Made by a program: the position numbers and the translations under genes. Under the pieces are notes generated by a model. That model was not told the origin of the DNA and did no database searches. It worked only from the letters and a program-made list of their open reading frames with translations. Positions 8,662 to 17,372 of a stretch of DNA of 64,000 bases are shown piece after piece. Origin of the DNA: DYRB01 sp963709645 (GTDB lineage: Bacteria; Pseudomonadota; Gammaproteobacteria; Chromatiales; Chromatiaceae); NCBI GenBank assembly GCA_963709645.1, contig CAVPXP010000049.1, positions 62,001-126,000 of the forward strand, read 5' to 3'. Position 1 is the stretch's first letter. Each line of letters starts with the position of its first letter.

Positions 8662-9117
8662 TCAGCAGGTCGGGCAAGGCAGGATCGGCAACCCTCGCCG
8701 CACCCAACCTGGGCCCGCGCCGCTCCCGGCCATCCCCTCTCGGACGTTGTAGACCTCGGTGAAGCCAGCCTTCTTGAGGACCCCCTGCATCACGCCGCTA
8801 CGATTGCCGGTGCGGCAGATCAGCGCCAGGGGGGCGTCCTTGTTGCCGCCCAGGGCCTGCTCCACCGCCGCGACGAAGGCCTTGGAGCCCCCGGACTGGC
8901 GCATCTCGATGCGCTCGGCCCCCTGGGGCACCCCAGTCTGGCGCCATTCTTTGGGGGTACGGATGTCGATCAGGGTCAGGCTCCCGGAGCTTGCACTCTT
9001 GAGTGCGTCGGGGGCTGACAACTCCGGGCCGCTCGGGGACGAGCAGGCAGCTAAAAGGATGACGGCGACGACGGCCGTCGTCGCGAGCCGGGCAGTCCGA
9101 GTGAAGGTGTAGGGCAT
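8662..9117 (-). CDS. Rhodanese-domain lipoprotein
   Basis: A 151-residue exported lipoprotein. A hydrophobic leader (ATTAVVAVILLAAC) ends in a lipobox with Cys25. A single rhodanese domain follows: LTLIDIRTPKEWRQTGVPQGAERIE, then the active loop CRTGNRSG whose first cysteine would carry the persulfide. Rhodaneses move sulfane sulfur between donors and acceptors; a periplasmic lipid-anchored form fits a sulfur oxidiser. The shorter start (MPYTFTRT) gives a normal signal peptide and is preferred. The C terminus has an additional cysteine pair (LPCPTC), unusual for the family and possibly a second redox or metal site. Confidence 0.85.
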   Translation of the reverse strand: MPYTFTRTARLATTAVVAVILLAACSSPSGPELSAPDALKSASSGSLTLIDIRTPKEWRQTGVPQGAERIEMRQSGGSKAFVAAVEQALGGNKDAPLALICRTGNRSGVMQGVLKKAGFTEVYNVREGMAGSGAGPGWVRRGLPILPCPTC

Positions 9118-9408
9118 CTGCGGTAGACCTCTGAAGCAGCGGCTGGCGGACTGTCCCAACCGCCGGAGTCAGAGAGAGATGGAGGCGTCCGGGCGCGGAT
9201 TCCATGGCACCTGGCGCCCGTGCGGGCGCGCCGACCTGCACCGGCCAGGGTGAACTTCCGAACCTCGCGTCTAACCGACGCCAGGGTCGGGACGGGTCCG
9301 ATGCTCTGTTCGCCGCCCGGTCCTGCGGCGGCAGTCCACTTGCCCTCGGCCCGCACCCCGGCAATACTCCCGCCCCATCTCAACATCGGCGGCCCAGGAG
9401 TCCAAACC

Positions 9409-10875
9409 ATGTCCGAACCCATCCTGATCGGCAAGGGCGAGGTCCCGGTTCATATCCTCCCAGCCATGGCCAACCGCCACGGTCTGGTCGCGGGTGCCAC
9501 CGGAACCGGCAAGACGGTTACTTTGCAGCGCCTCGCGGAGTCCTTCAGCCGCATCGGGGTCCCGGTCTTCCTGGCGGACGTCAAGGGCGACCTGGCCGGG
9601 ATCTCCCAGGCCGGCGGATCGAGCAAGAAGGTCGCCGAGCGGGTCCAGTCCCTTGCGCTGGAGGGCTTCGAGTACGCCCCCTGCCCGGTCACCTTTTGGG
9701 ACATTCTGGGAGAGCAGGGCCACCCGGTGCGGGCGACCATCTCCGAGATGGGGCCCCTTCTGCTCGCCCGCCTGCTCAATCTCAACGAGACCCAAGAGGG
9801 CGTCCTCAACATCGCCTTCCGCCTGGCGGACGACAACGGCTGGCTGCTGCTGGACCTCAAGGACCTGCGCGCGATGCTCGCCCATGTCGGTGAGAATGCC
9901 GACAGCCTGACCACCACCTACGGCAATGTCTCCGCCGCCTCCATCGGCGCCATCCAGCGGCGTCTGCTGACTCTGGAGGAGCAGGGGGCCGAGCGTCTCT
10001 TCGGTGAGCCGGCCCTGCGCATCGCGGACCTGATGCAGACCGACGAGAAGGGCCAGGGCTACGTCAATATCCTGGCCGCCGACAAGCTCATCCACACGCC
10101 GGCCCTGTATTCTACTTTCCTTCTGTGGTTGCTCTCGGAGCTGTTCGAGACCCTGCCGGAGGCCGGGGACCTGGCCAAGCCTAAACTGGTCTTCTTTTTC
10201 GATGAGGCCCACCTCCTCTTCGACGAGGCCCCCAAGGTCCTGCTGGACAAGGTCGAGCAGGTCGTGCGGCTGATCCGATCCAAGGGCGTTGGGGTCTTTT
10301 TCGTCACCCAGAACCCCCTGGACGTCCCGGACACGGTCCTCGGCCAGCTCGGCAACCGCGTCCAGCATGCCCTTCGCGCCTTCACACCCCGCGATCAGAA
10401 GGCCGTGCGCACCGCCGCCGAGACCTTTCGCCCCAACCCCAAGCTCGATACCGAACGGGTCATCACGGAACTCGGGGTGGGCGAGGCGCTGGCCTCCGTG
10501 CTGGATGCGGGCGGCAGCCCCACCGTAGTTGAGCGGATCTTCGTCGCCCCGCCGGGGAGCAAGCTGGGACCCATCGAGCCGGCGGAGCGCCGGGCCCTGA
10601 TGGAGGTATCCCTGGTCACGGGGGTCTACGAGCAGGCGGTGGACCGAGTCTCTGCCTACGAAATCCTCAAGCAGCGCGCTGAGTTCGCCTCCGCAGCGGC
10701 CGCCGTCCCTGAGGTCAAGTCACAGCCGAAGCCCGCGCCCAAAGCCGCCCCCGCCAGCCGCGCCCAGTCGCCGGTGGAGGCCTTCGCGTCCAGCGCCATG
10801 CGCTCCCTGGGGACCCAGCTTGGGCGCGTCCTGGTGCGCGGGATCATGGGCTCACTCACCGGGCGCAGGCGCTAG
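9409..10875 (+). CDS. HerA/YjgR-type ATPase (DUF853)
   Basis: A 488-residue P-loop ATPase of the DUF853 group, related to HerA helicases and known in E. coli as YjgR. Walker A is GATGTGKT near residue 30; Walker B with the glutamate is KLVFFFDEAHLLFDEAP near residue 260; an arginine-rich sensor (NRVQHALRAFTPRDQKAVR) follows. The C-terminal 70 residues are low-complexity (KPAPKAAPASRAQ) before a conserved helical end (RSLGTQLGRVLVRGIMGSL). The ATG has ribosome site AGGAG eight bases upstream. The cellular role of DUF853 proteins is unsettled. It appears monocistronic. Confidence 0.9.
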   Translation: MSEPILIGKGEVPVHILPAMANRHGLVAGATGTGKTVTLQRLAESFSRIGVPVFLADVKGDLAGISQAGGSSKKVAERVQSLALEGFEYAPCPVTFWDILGEQGHPVRATISEMGPLLLARLLNLNETQEGVLNIAFRLADDNGWLLLDLKDLRAMLAHVGENADSLTTTYGNVSAASIGAIQRRLLTLEEQGAERLFGEPALRIADLMQTDEKGQGYVNILAADKLIHTPALYSTFLLWLLSELFETLPEAGDLAKPKLVFFFDEAHLLFDEAPKVLLDKVEQVVRLIRSKGVGVFFVTQNPLDVPDTVLGQLGNRVQHALRAFTPRDQKAVRTAAETFRPNPKLDTERVITELGVGEALASVLDAGGSPTVVERIFVAPPGSKLGPIEPAERRALMEVSLVTGVYEQAVDRVSAYEILKQRAEFASAAAAVPEVKSQPKPAPKAAPASRAQSPVEAFASSAMRSLGTQLGRVLVRGIMGSLTGRRR

Positions 10876-11455
10876 GGCCTTTGGTGCGGCTTGGCCTCAG
10901 TGGACTGCGTACGTCGGCTACCCTTGAATCCGATGGTAGACCCCACGCACCCCGCCACCCTGCGCACCTCAGGGGCGAGACCGCGGATGCAGGAACCGTG
11001 AGCGTTCCAAGGACTAACCTGCATCGCTCACCAACCGCCCGCCGACGCCACCCTCGGGGATGGTGAGCAGCCCGCCGGTCTGGTCTTTACCCTGCTGGTC
11101 TTTACCCTGGAAGATACAGTTCGCCATTGCCTGCGGTGGACCGTGCAATCCACACCCGAAGGGGCTGCCTGTCTACCGCTTTCCGGCTATGGCCGGACCT
11201 GCGTCGCTGCACCCAGAGACACACCCGACCCCAGCCGCGTACCCCTGTAAGGCGGGAATAGTCGGACCCGCAGAGGCCCCGCCGCCCCGAACTCCCAGAC
11301 GCGCTCAAGGAATGAAATTAAATAGTTCTCGGCAGGTTGGCGATTTTTGTTATACCTTTACTCGCAGTCCAGCGGCAGGGCAACCCGGGCCTTTCGGCGC
11401 GCGGCCAGGCCCCGCGCCAACTGGAACGACGGTCACCACCTGAGGATCGATACCC
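10876..11455. other. Intergenic with a 15-bp tandem duplication
   Basis: No convincing gene is visible. A 15-bp unit (ctggtctttaccctg) occurs twice head to tail at 11080-11109. An AT-rich patch at about 11315-11360, upstream of the repeat-protein gene, is the likeliest promoter area, but no well-spaced -35/-10 pair stands out. Confidence 0.45.
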
Positions 11456-12274
11456 ATGAGCAACGAATCCGCTTCGATCGCTGGCGTCTTGATTCTGATT
11501 GGCCTGACAGCCGGTCTCTCTGGAACGCCAGCCGCGGCAGCCACCGTCGACGGGGGCTATGCCAACGCCGGTCTCGCCCGCCTAGCTGACCTGCTTGGGC
11601 AACGTGGATGGCACACCCGTGCGGATGAAACCGGCAACCTCCTGATCTACAGATCGGCCTCCGGGACCCAGGTTCAGGGCGCCCCGGTCGAGGCCCAGGC
11701 GCCGATTCGACCAGCAGTGGACACCTCGATTCTTGCCGAGCGGCTGCCAAGTTACGGGTGGACTGTCACACGAAACGCCGTGGGTACCCTGACGCTGGTG
11801 CCGCCGGCTGGCCGCAGTCGTGGCGGCCCTCCACCGTCGCAGACGGCACCCGGGCAGGAGCAGGCTGCCGACAGGGCACAACTCGCCCGCCGCTTGGAGG
11901 CCGGAGGTTGGACAGTGGCGCGGGAGGCCGGCGGCAGCCTTCGTTTCCACCGCGAGGTCGCGGCGCCGCGGCCGGACGGCACCCTCGATCAGGGCGCCAA
12001 TGCATCCCGGGACCCGGTTGCCGAACCCGCACCGGACCGATTGGCGGCCTTAGGAGAAGCCCTGAAACATCGCGGCTGGACCGTGGAGCGCGGGAGCGAC
12101 GGGACCTTGACCCTGCATCCCCCAACAACGTCGCCAGGCCTGCCGGCAGGGGCGGCTGACCTTGCTCCAGTCGCGGACCGCGGCCAGGGACAAGTCGCGG
12201 AGGCCCTGGCCAATCGAGGCTGGGACCTCCGGCGGGATGCCGCCGGTAACCTCTTCCTGACCCCGCTAGCATGA
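11456..12274 (+). CDS. Secreted protein with five GW-centred repeats
   Basis: A 272-residue protein with an N-terminal signal peptide (hydrophobic residues 8-22, likely cleavage after the Ala-rich PAAAA). The mature part is five copies of a roughly 25-residue unit of the form L-x3-L-x3-GW-x-V/L-x-R-x4-G-x-L-x-L-x-P, with the GW pairs at residues 51, 101, 151, 207 and 255. Pro/Gly/Ala-rich linkers of about 25 residues separate the units. The pattern of a helix, then GW and two short strands suggests a small alpha-beta fold. I do not recognise a named family. It stands alone between a HerA-like gene and a CDGSH protein. Export is predicted; function is unknown. Confidence 0.7.
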   Translation: MSNESASIAGVLILIGLTAGLSGTPAAAATVDGGYANAGLARLADLLGQRGWHTRADETGNLLIYRSASGTQVQGAPVEAQAPIRPAVDTSILAERLPSYGWTVTRNAVGTLTLVPPAGRSRGGPPPSQTAPGQEQAADRAQLARRLEAGGWTVAREAGGSLRFHREVAAPRPDGTLDQGANASRDPVAEPAPDRLAALGEALKHRGWTVERGSDGTLTLHPPTTSPGLPAGAADLAPVADRGQGQVAEALANRGWDLRRDAAGNLFLTPLA

Positions 12275-12667
12275 GTCCCGAGCCCGCGTCGGGATTGGGC
12301 TCTCACCCAACGCCAAGACCCTGAAGGAAACGTTGATTGGAGCGTTTCCCGTGCGGGCCGCGGAGGGCCCTCCATTTCAAACGGCGCTAAGCCGTTGAAA
12401 ATGGAGCGCTCCACGAGTCGTGCCTCGGGGAGCGCGAGCTGATTCAAGCCAGGGATGGATTTAGTCAGCATCTCCTTCAGGTTCAGCTGCTCACTGCCTC
12501 TCCGACCGCTGACCTGACCTGAGTCCGCCCGCCCCGCCCCGCCCCGAGCTGCGGGCGAGGGCTCGGTCGCCTTTGCAATACGAAGTCCATACCCACCCAC
12601 AGGTTGATACCCGCACGCAAGGTGGCATCTGTACCTGAGTGACCCATCCCTAGACCAGGAGCAACTC
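12275..12667. other. Intergenic with palindrome and GC-rich tract
   Basis: This stretch holds the long imperfect palindrome listed separately, a GCCCC pentamer repeated about four times near 12524-12545, and no supportable gene. A minus-strand open frame crosses it, but it runs antisense through the repeat-protein gene and has no ribosome site, so it was not accepted as coding. Confidence 0.5.
12370..12406. repeat. Imperfect palindromic element
   Basis: Arms of 16 bases (ctccatttcaaacggc and gccgttgaaaatggag) pair at 14 positions around a loop of about five bases. GGAGCG motifs flank it on both sides (12338 and 12403). There is no T-tract, and it lies more than 90 bases past the upstream stop, so it resembles a REP- or MITE-like palindromic unit more than a terminator. 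Whether it is dispersed in the genome cannot be seen from one window. Confidence 0.5.
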
Positions 12668-13318
12668 GTGAGCGAGACCAAGGTGTTCAGCTACCCCGGC
12701 AAGGCCATCGGCGTTCAGTGGGACGGCCGGCTCTGTATCCACATCGGTGAGTGCGGAAACGCCAAGGGAGACCTCTTCGTGGGCGGCAGAGAGCCCTGGT
12801 GTGCCCCGGATCTCTCTACACGCGATGAGGTGCGGGAAATCTGCGAGCGCTGCCCAAGCGGTGCCCTGACCTACACCGACAAGGACGCCGGGCCCGAAAC
12901 GGCTGCGGCGGAGAACATCGTCATGGTGACCTATCGAGGCCCCCTCTACGCCACAGGCGACTTGGCGATCGAGGGCACGCCCGAGGATATGCCCGGGGTG
13001 CGTTTGCGGGCTGCCCTGTGCCGCTGCGGCGCCTCCAAGAACAAACCCTTTTGCGATAACAGCCATCTGGAAGCAGGGTTCGACGACACTGGGTCTGTGG
13101 GCGAGAAGGGAACTAGCCTCTCCGCCGTCGGCGGGACACTGACGATCAAGCCCCTACCCGCCGGTCCCTTGCTCTTCAACGGCAACCTAACCGTACGCGC
13201 GGGCAGCGGGCGCATCGCCTGGCAGGGGACCCAGGCTGCACTTTGCCGCTGCGGGGCCTCCCAGAATAAGCCCTTCTGCGACGGGAGCCACAAGACGATC
13301 GCGTTTCAGGGCACCTGA
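12668..13318 (+). CDS. Iron-sulfur protein: mono-cluster domain plus two CDGSH domains
   Basis: A 216-residue protein with three predicted Fe-S sites. Residues 1-70 match the divergent [4Fe-4S] mono-cluster domain (Fer4_19), with cysteines in LCIHIGEC, WCAP and CERCPSGAL. Two CDGSH-type [2Fe-2S] motifs follow: CRCGASKNKPFCDNSH near residue 117 and CRCGASQNKPFCDGSH near residue 195, each with three Cys and one His ligand. The start is GTG with AGGAG six bases upstream. CDGSH clusters are redox-active and can be transferred; the role in bacteria is uncertain. It is monocistronic and converges on the PhoX gene. Confidence 0.88.
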   Translation: MSETKVFSYPGKAIGVQWDGRLCIHIGECGNAKGDLFVGGREPWCAPDLSTRDEVREICERCPSGALTYTDKDAGPETAAAENIVMVTYRGPLYATGDLAIEGTPEDMPGVRLRAALCRCGASKNKPFCDNSHLEAGFDDTGSVGEKGTSLSAVGGTLTIKPLPAGPLLFNGNLTVRAGSGRIAWQGTQAALCRCGASQNKPFCDGSHKTIAFQGT

Positions 13319-13442
13319 GGGTATCGCCGGCGCGGGGTGCTCGACGGCTAGGCCCTGAGCTGGGTCGGCGACGGACTGGACCTGGACGCGGGGCAGGTAT
13401 CGAGAAGACCAGGGAAGGACGCCGGTGGACACCGGGCGTCCG

Positions 13443-13475
13443 CAAGCGGCGGGCAGCCAGGCTGCCCGCCGCTTG
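13443..13475. terminator. Shared hairpin between convergent genes
   Basis: A perfect 15-bp stem (caagcggcgggcagc / gctgcccgccgcttg) with a three-base loop lies between the CDGSH gene and the stop of the PhoX gene. It has no T-tract on either strand, but its strength and position suit a bidirectional transcription barrier. Confidence 0.6.
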
Positions 13476-13485
13476 GCAGGGGTGC

Positions 13486-15396
13486 CTACCTGAAGCCAGG
13501 CAGGGCACCGTCCTCCGTGCCGATGTAGCCGATAGCGGCTTTCTTCCGGTTGTCCCAACGCGCGTCAACAGCGCTCAAGACGTCCGCCTCGGTAATCCCT
13601 GGAGCGCCCAGGAACGCGCCGTGCTGGTCCTCCTCGCCGGGATGCTGGAAGTTGCCCAGGATGTAGCCGAAGCCGTTCCGATTCTCCGGAATCTCTAGGC
13701 CAGTGGCCTCGGCGTACATGGGGACGGACAGGATGCGGGAGAGCTTGCGGGTATCGACGTTATAGGCCCAGACGTAGTTGTTGTTGCGCCGGCTGGTGTC
13801 TTCGCCGATGAACAGCGTACGCATGCTCTCGGCAAACTTGATGTTGTCGCCGCCGCAGACCTTGTCCTGGACGCATCGGTTGCCCTCGGCGTCCTTGGCC
13901 CCGCCAAGCCACCCGCCCAACAAATCGGGAATGCTAGCCATGGTCTTGGCGACGTAGCGGCTCTGAATCCAGTAGCCGCCGGTGTCCTTCTGCCACCCGC
14001 CGAGATCCAGCTCGTAGATGGCACCGCCGTCATTGCGCGCGATCCGTATGTCGTTCCGGGGATCGCCCGGGATATCGGTCATGCCTGTATCAACCCGGGA
14101 AATGACGACGTAGGCCTTCTTGTCCTCCGCATTGTGCGTGATGCCTTCCATCTTGGAGAATTCCGTGGTGGCCCCCAGCAGGGCCGCGTAGCGGCGCGTT
14201 TCCAGGAAGGCAGCGGCTGTCTCCATGCCGGTTTTGAGCCTGAGCCACTCGGTGCCCATGTAGGTCTTGACCTTGGTGTAGGACGGATCGGCAGGGTCCG
14301 TAATGCTGACATCGAAGATGTCGCTGAACTTGATACCGCCTTCCACCATGGACCTGATCCTCCCGTCGGACGCGTGGCCGAGCCGGATCCACCCCAGGTC
14401 CGCGCTGCCGCCCCAGGCATCGCTGGTTTGGTTCCATTTGGCGGCGTAAAGCGTGCCCGAGGTGAGGTCTTCGGGCTCGTCGGCAATGAACATGAACATC
14501 CCGGTATAGGCGCCGTCGTCGCCCATATAGGCAGTACGCCCATCGGGCTGCACGTCCACCAACTCGCGAGCAATGCGCCCTAGCGCATAATGCTTCACCA
14601 CGCGCGTGCTGCCGTCGCGGCGGACCGTTACCTCGGGTACCAAGCCGTATTGGTATGCGTTGGCAACAGCGGGGTCTCCGAAGTAATACTGGCTGAAGCT
14701 ATTGATATCGGTGCCGTCTTGGGTGTCCGACGCGGCGGGGATGCCTTCGCGGGTCTTCGCATCCGGCTCGTACTCCTCCGAGCTCAGGTGGGTGTTCCAG
14801 GGCGACAGCGAGGATGCGCAGTGAATCCAGCCACCCTGTACGCCGGCGAAGCTGATGTGGTTGTAGTCCACGACCTCAAGGGCGCCGCTGCGTCTATCCT
14901 GATCAACCCTGGTCAGGCCAGTGGTCATTGGCAACTTAGACCAGTAGCTAGTGTAGGTCGTGACATCGGGGTAGTCCGGCGGCACCTCCCGATACTCAAA
15001 GTTGGTGACCAAGGCGAGCCGGCTGCTCGCCGCAGGGTCATCAGTCCGCATCCCTGGGATCTCCATCAGGGAGTTGCCGTCTGGCGCGTCCGAGGCCATC
15101 TGGCCGTAACTGTCCAGAAGAGGGCTTTCGTTCGCGTCGAACAGTCCACCGACGATTTCTCCGCCGATGTTGTCGGTGGTGTTGGTAAGCGTGTGGTATT
15201 TGAGGTCCACTAACTTGGACGTGCCGTTGACGTAGGTGATCTTCGCCTGGGCTTTCGTATAGATGTCGGCACGCTCCTCGACAGTGCTGGGCGAAGGCAT
15301 GCCGAAAAACTCCACGGCAAAGCCGTTGCCGTTGGCGCTGACGGGCCCCGAGAGGGCCGCCAGGATTGCAGTGGTCAGGATCTTGCGCTGGGTCAC
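13486..15396 (-). CDS. PhoX/DUF839 family exported protein
   Basis: A 636-residue protein of the DUF839 group, beta-propeller proteins that include the Ca/Fe-dependent alkaline phosphatase PhoX. The start is GTG (VTQRKILTT) behind a strong GAGGAG site; the signal peptide KILTTAILAALSGPVSANG suggests Sec export, without an obvious twin-arginine motif although PhoX is Tat-exported. Family-like segments include GGWIHCASSLSPWNTHLSSEEYEPD, HYALGRIARELVDV with GDDGAYTGMFMFIAD, and EGITHNAEDKKAYVVISR. The expected role is periplasmic phosphomonoester hydrolysis or a related metal-dependent function. It is probably monocistronic. The exact substrate cannot be read from sequence. Confidence 0.85.
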   Translation of the reverse strand: MTQRKILTTAILAALSGPVSANGNGFAVEFFGMPSPSTVEERADIYTKAQAKITYVNGTSKLVDLKYHTLTNTTDNIGGEIVGGLFDANESPLLDSYGQMASDAPDGNSLMEIPGMRTDDPAASSRLALVTNFEYREVPPDYPDVTTYTSYWSKLPMTTGLTRVDQDRRSGALEVVDYNHISFAGVQGGWIHCASSLSPWNTHLSSEEYEPDAKTREGIPAASDTQDGTDINSFSQYYFGDPAVANAYQYGLVPEVTVRRDGSTRVVKHYALGRIARELVDVQPDGRTAYMGDDGAYTGMFMFIADEPEDLTSGTLYAAKWNQTSDAWGGSADLGWIRLGHASDGRIRSMVEGGIKFSDIFDVSITDPADPSYTKVKTYMGTEWLRLKTGMETAAAFLETRRYAALLGATTEFSKMEGITHNAEDKKAYVVISRVDTGMTDIPGDPRNDIRIARNDGGAIYELDLGGWQKDTGGYWIQSRYVAKTMASIPDLLGGWLGGAKDAEGNRCVQDKVCGGDNIKFAESMRTLFIGEDTSRRNNNYVWAYNVDTRKLSRILSVPMYAEATGLEIPENRNGFGYILGNFQHPGEEDQHGAFLGAPGITEADVLSAVDARWDNRKKAAIGYIGTEDGALPGFR

Positions 15397-16280
15397 GAGA
15401 AAACTCCTCTTGCATGGCGGGAGAAAAGATCTGTCGCGGATTCCGCCGGCCGCATCGGGAGCGTCTTCGGGGGGTGCTGCGGCCATAGGCGAGCGCGAAG
15501 CCTATCGAAAACCCGTGACATTCCGGTTACCTGTTGTTTGCCGCAGGAGACGTGGTTTTTGCGCTCGAACGCGCACTTCTTGGTGGCCGGCCTCCCTGCA
15601 TCGCGACCGCATGCTGGCAGTTGTGCTGGGACCCTGCCTGCGCGGAGGTCCGAGCGAGCGGGGTCCGAAACCGAAAATGGCAACCGGCGGTCGACACTGG
15701 TGGCCGCGGCAGGACAATCGGTCCCGCCCTCGCTGCCACGCTCGTGGGGGCGGTATCGGCCGCGCAGCCCACCGGATCGAGGATTCCTCGATGCGTGGTC
15801 AAGGGAGGTCGCCGCGCTGCCTGGCTACGAAAACCGGCTTGGTCTGAGACGCTTAGACGCCTCGGAGCGGAACGACCCCGGCACGCGGGTGATGGTCGAG
15901 GTCGTCCCGGGCCGAATCCTCTGGAGGCGGGTGAACCGGGGACAGCAGCTGCGCCTCGGCGAGCGACCCTCGCCTGGTGATCGGCATCAGTCAGGCCGAG
16001 GTCGGCGGCGTGGGAGTGCACATGCCGAAGGGGCGCGAGGAGCCGCGGTCACCGCCGGCGGAAGGGGTCTACAGGGTGCTGCGCGAGGGCGGCGAAAGAG
16101 CGGAGTAGTACGGGGAAGCAGGTGGCGCAGACGGCGAACACTGACCCGCGCGGCGCGGCCTCCGGCCAGTCCTTCCTCGGCGTCGTCTGAGCCACTGGCG
16201 CTATTGGCATCACGGACTGTTCGGCGGCTGCGACTGAGGTGCGTGCGGGGCGTCGGTGCCCCGCGCCTTCTTGCAGAGTG
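15397..16280. other. Long intergenic stretch with possible broken gene
   Basis: No intact gene is supported over almost 900 bases. On the plus strand, between about 15710 and 16108, fragments in three frames look protein-like: a hydrophobic leader (IGPALAATLVGAVSAA), then AALPGYENRLGLRRLD and VMVEVVPGRILW, then LVIGISQAEVGGVGVHMPKG ending at a stop near 16108. Together they would make a small secreted protein of about 130 residues broken by two frameshifts. I cannot assign a family. It may equally be chance in GC-rich DNA. Confidence 0.25.
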
Positions 16281-17003
16281 CTATTTTCGCGGCAGCGGTG
16301 GTGGGGGCACCGGCGTCGATCGCTCGTCGAAACAGTACATATAGGGCGAGGTCCCCTCGGTGCTCACATAGGTGATGAGGCACGTCTTCTGATTTGGCGG
16401 GTCGATCATTTTACGCACCACCAGATCGCCTTCCCGAAGTTGGCTGGTCTGAACCATACCGCCTTCGCCGGGCTCGCCGACGCTGGGGTAGCAGGTCAAA
16501 GAGGGCGACGTGCCTCCGGAGCTGACATAGGAGATGAGGCAGGTCCTTTTGCTGTCGGGATCGGCCAACCGGTGCACCTCCAGGTCTCCCTCTCGGACGT
16601 GACCGCCGCGAACGATGGCGTCATTGCCAGCCGCGGAGCTCTTGTAACAGTCGATCGCCGGTGCGGTCCCGGGCGTCGCTATGTACGCGACGAGACATGA
16701 GACCCCGTTCGCGAGATCCTTGACCTTGCGGACAACAAGCTCGCCCTCCTTGAAGAACCCAACCTGGTTTACATTGGAGCGGAAGCCCGAGAGGGCGTCG
16801 TAACAGGTGATCACGGAACTCGTGCCGGCAGTCCGGACGTAAAAGGCCAGACAGATCTTGTTGCTCTGCAGGTCCGAGATGGTACGGACGATCAGATCGC
16901 TCTCGCGCAGCTTCCCGGTCTGCACGAGCAGTGTGGATTCATAGTCGGCCGCCGTGCAGAGCAAAGGCAGTGCGACAAGTAACGATGCAGCGGACCATTT
17001 CAT
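16281..17003 (-). CDS. Exported protein of four two-cysteine 52-residue repeats
   Basis: A 240-residue protein with signal peptide (MKWSAASLLVALPLLCTAA) and a mature region made of four tandem repeats of 52 residues. Each repeat reads roughly L-R-E-G-D-L-x-V-R-x3-D, then a cysteine, I/V-x-Y-V-x3-G-T-S-P, and a second cysteine exactly 16 residues after the first. The pairs are C51/C67, C103/C119, C155/C171 and C208/C224, consistent with one disulfide per repeat in the periplasm. The tail is proline-rich (STPVPPPPLPRK). The ribosome site (GGAGA) precedes the ATG. No family recognised. It is a stand-alone gene next to the sulfur-globule candidate. Confidence 0.75.
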   Translation of the reverse strand: MKWSAASLLVALPLLCTAADYESTLLVQTGKLRESDLIVRTISDLQSNKICLAFYVRTAGTSSVITCYDALSGFRSNVNQVGFFKEGELVVRKVKDLANGVSCLVAYIATPGTAPAIDCYKSSAAGNDAIVRGGHVREGDLEVHRLADPDSKRTCLISYVSSGGTSPSLTCYPSVGEPGEGGMVQTSQLREGDLVVRKMIDPPNQKTCLITYVSTEGTSPYMYCFDERSTPVPPPPLPRK

Positions 17004-17372
17004 CTGGTTATCTCCGGGCGATGAGCGTTGGGCGCGTGACCTGGGGTTCTAGTCTAAAGTCACGAGCATCTGTTTATCGTATTGAGATTTTGTGCTGGAA
17101 TTTACCCGTACCCCAGGCCGCTTGCTCGGGGCGCTATCGCATCGCGGCGCCGTGGGGTTCACGCGGCCCGTGGGTCGCGTACCCGCTACACTATGCCAGT
17201 GCCGGCGCACGAACAACCTCTAAGCCAGCCCGGCAGCCAGGCAGAGGGGTTGCGACTGCGTCAGCAAGGATGCGATCCGGACCAGCCAGGTTGTCGACCA
17301 ACGTCCGATCGTGCCGCACGCGGGCGTTCACAATATAATCCACACACTACGAGATGCTGAGGAAGACTAGAC
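17004..17372. other. Divergent intergenic region
   Basis: It separates the minus-strand repeat protein from the plus-strand Gly-rich gene. It contains an AT-rich patch at about 17050-17100, which probably serves the repeat-protein gene, and the near-consensus -10 hexamer listed separately for the Gly-rich gene. No gene was found. Confidence 0.45.
17334..17339 (+). promoter_or_regulatory. Candidate -10 element for the Gly-rich exported protein
   Basis: The hexamer TATAAT matches the sigma-70 -10 consensus exactly and lies 33 bases before the GTG start. No convincing -35 is seen at normal spacing, so activation by another factor is possible. Confidence 0.4.

Noticed and set aside
11989..12681. 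Minus-strand open frame crossing the palindrome at 12.4 kb
   Set aside because: It overlaps the repeat-protein gene antisense and its sequence follows the palindrome arms; no start signal was found.
15538..16344. 268-codon plus-strand open frame
   Set aside because: Arg-rich, without consistent domain character; only parts look protein-like and those change frame, so it was reported as a possible broken gene instead.
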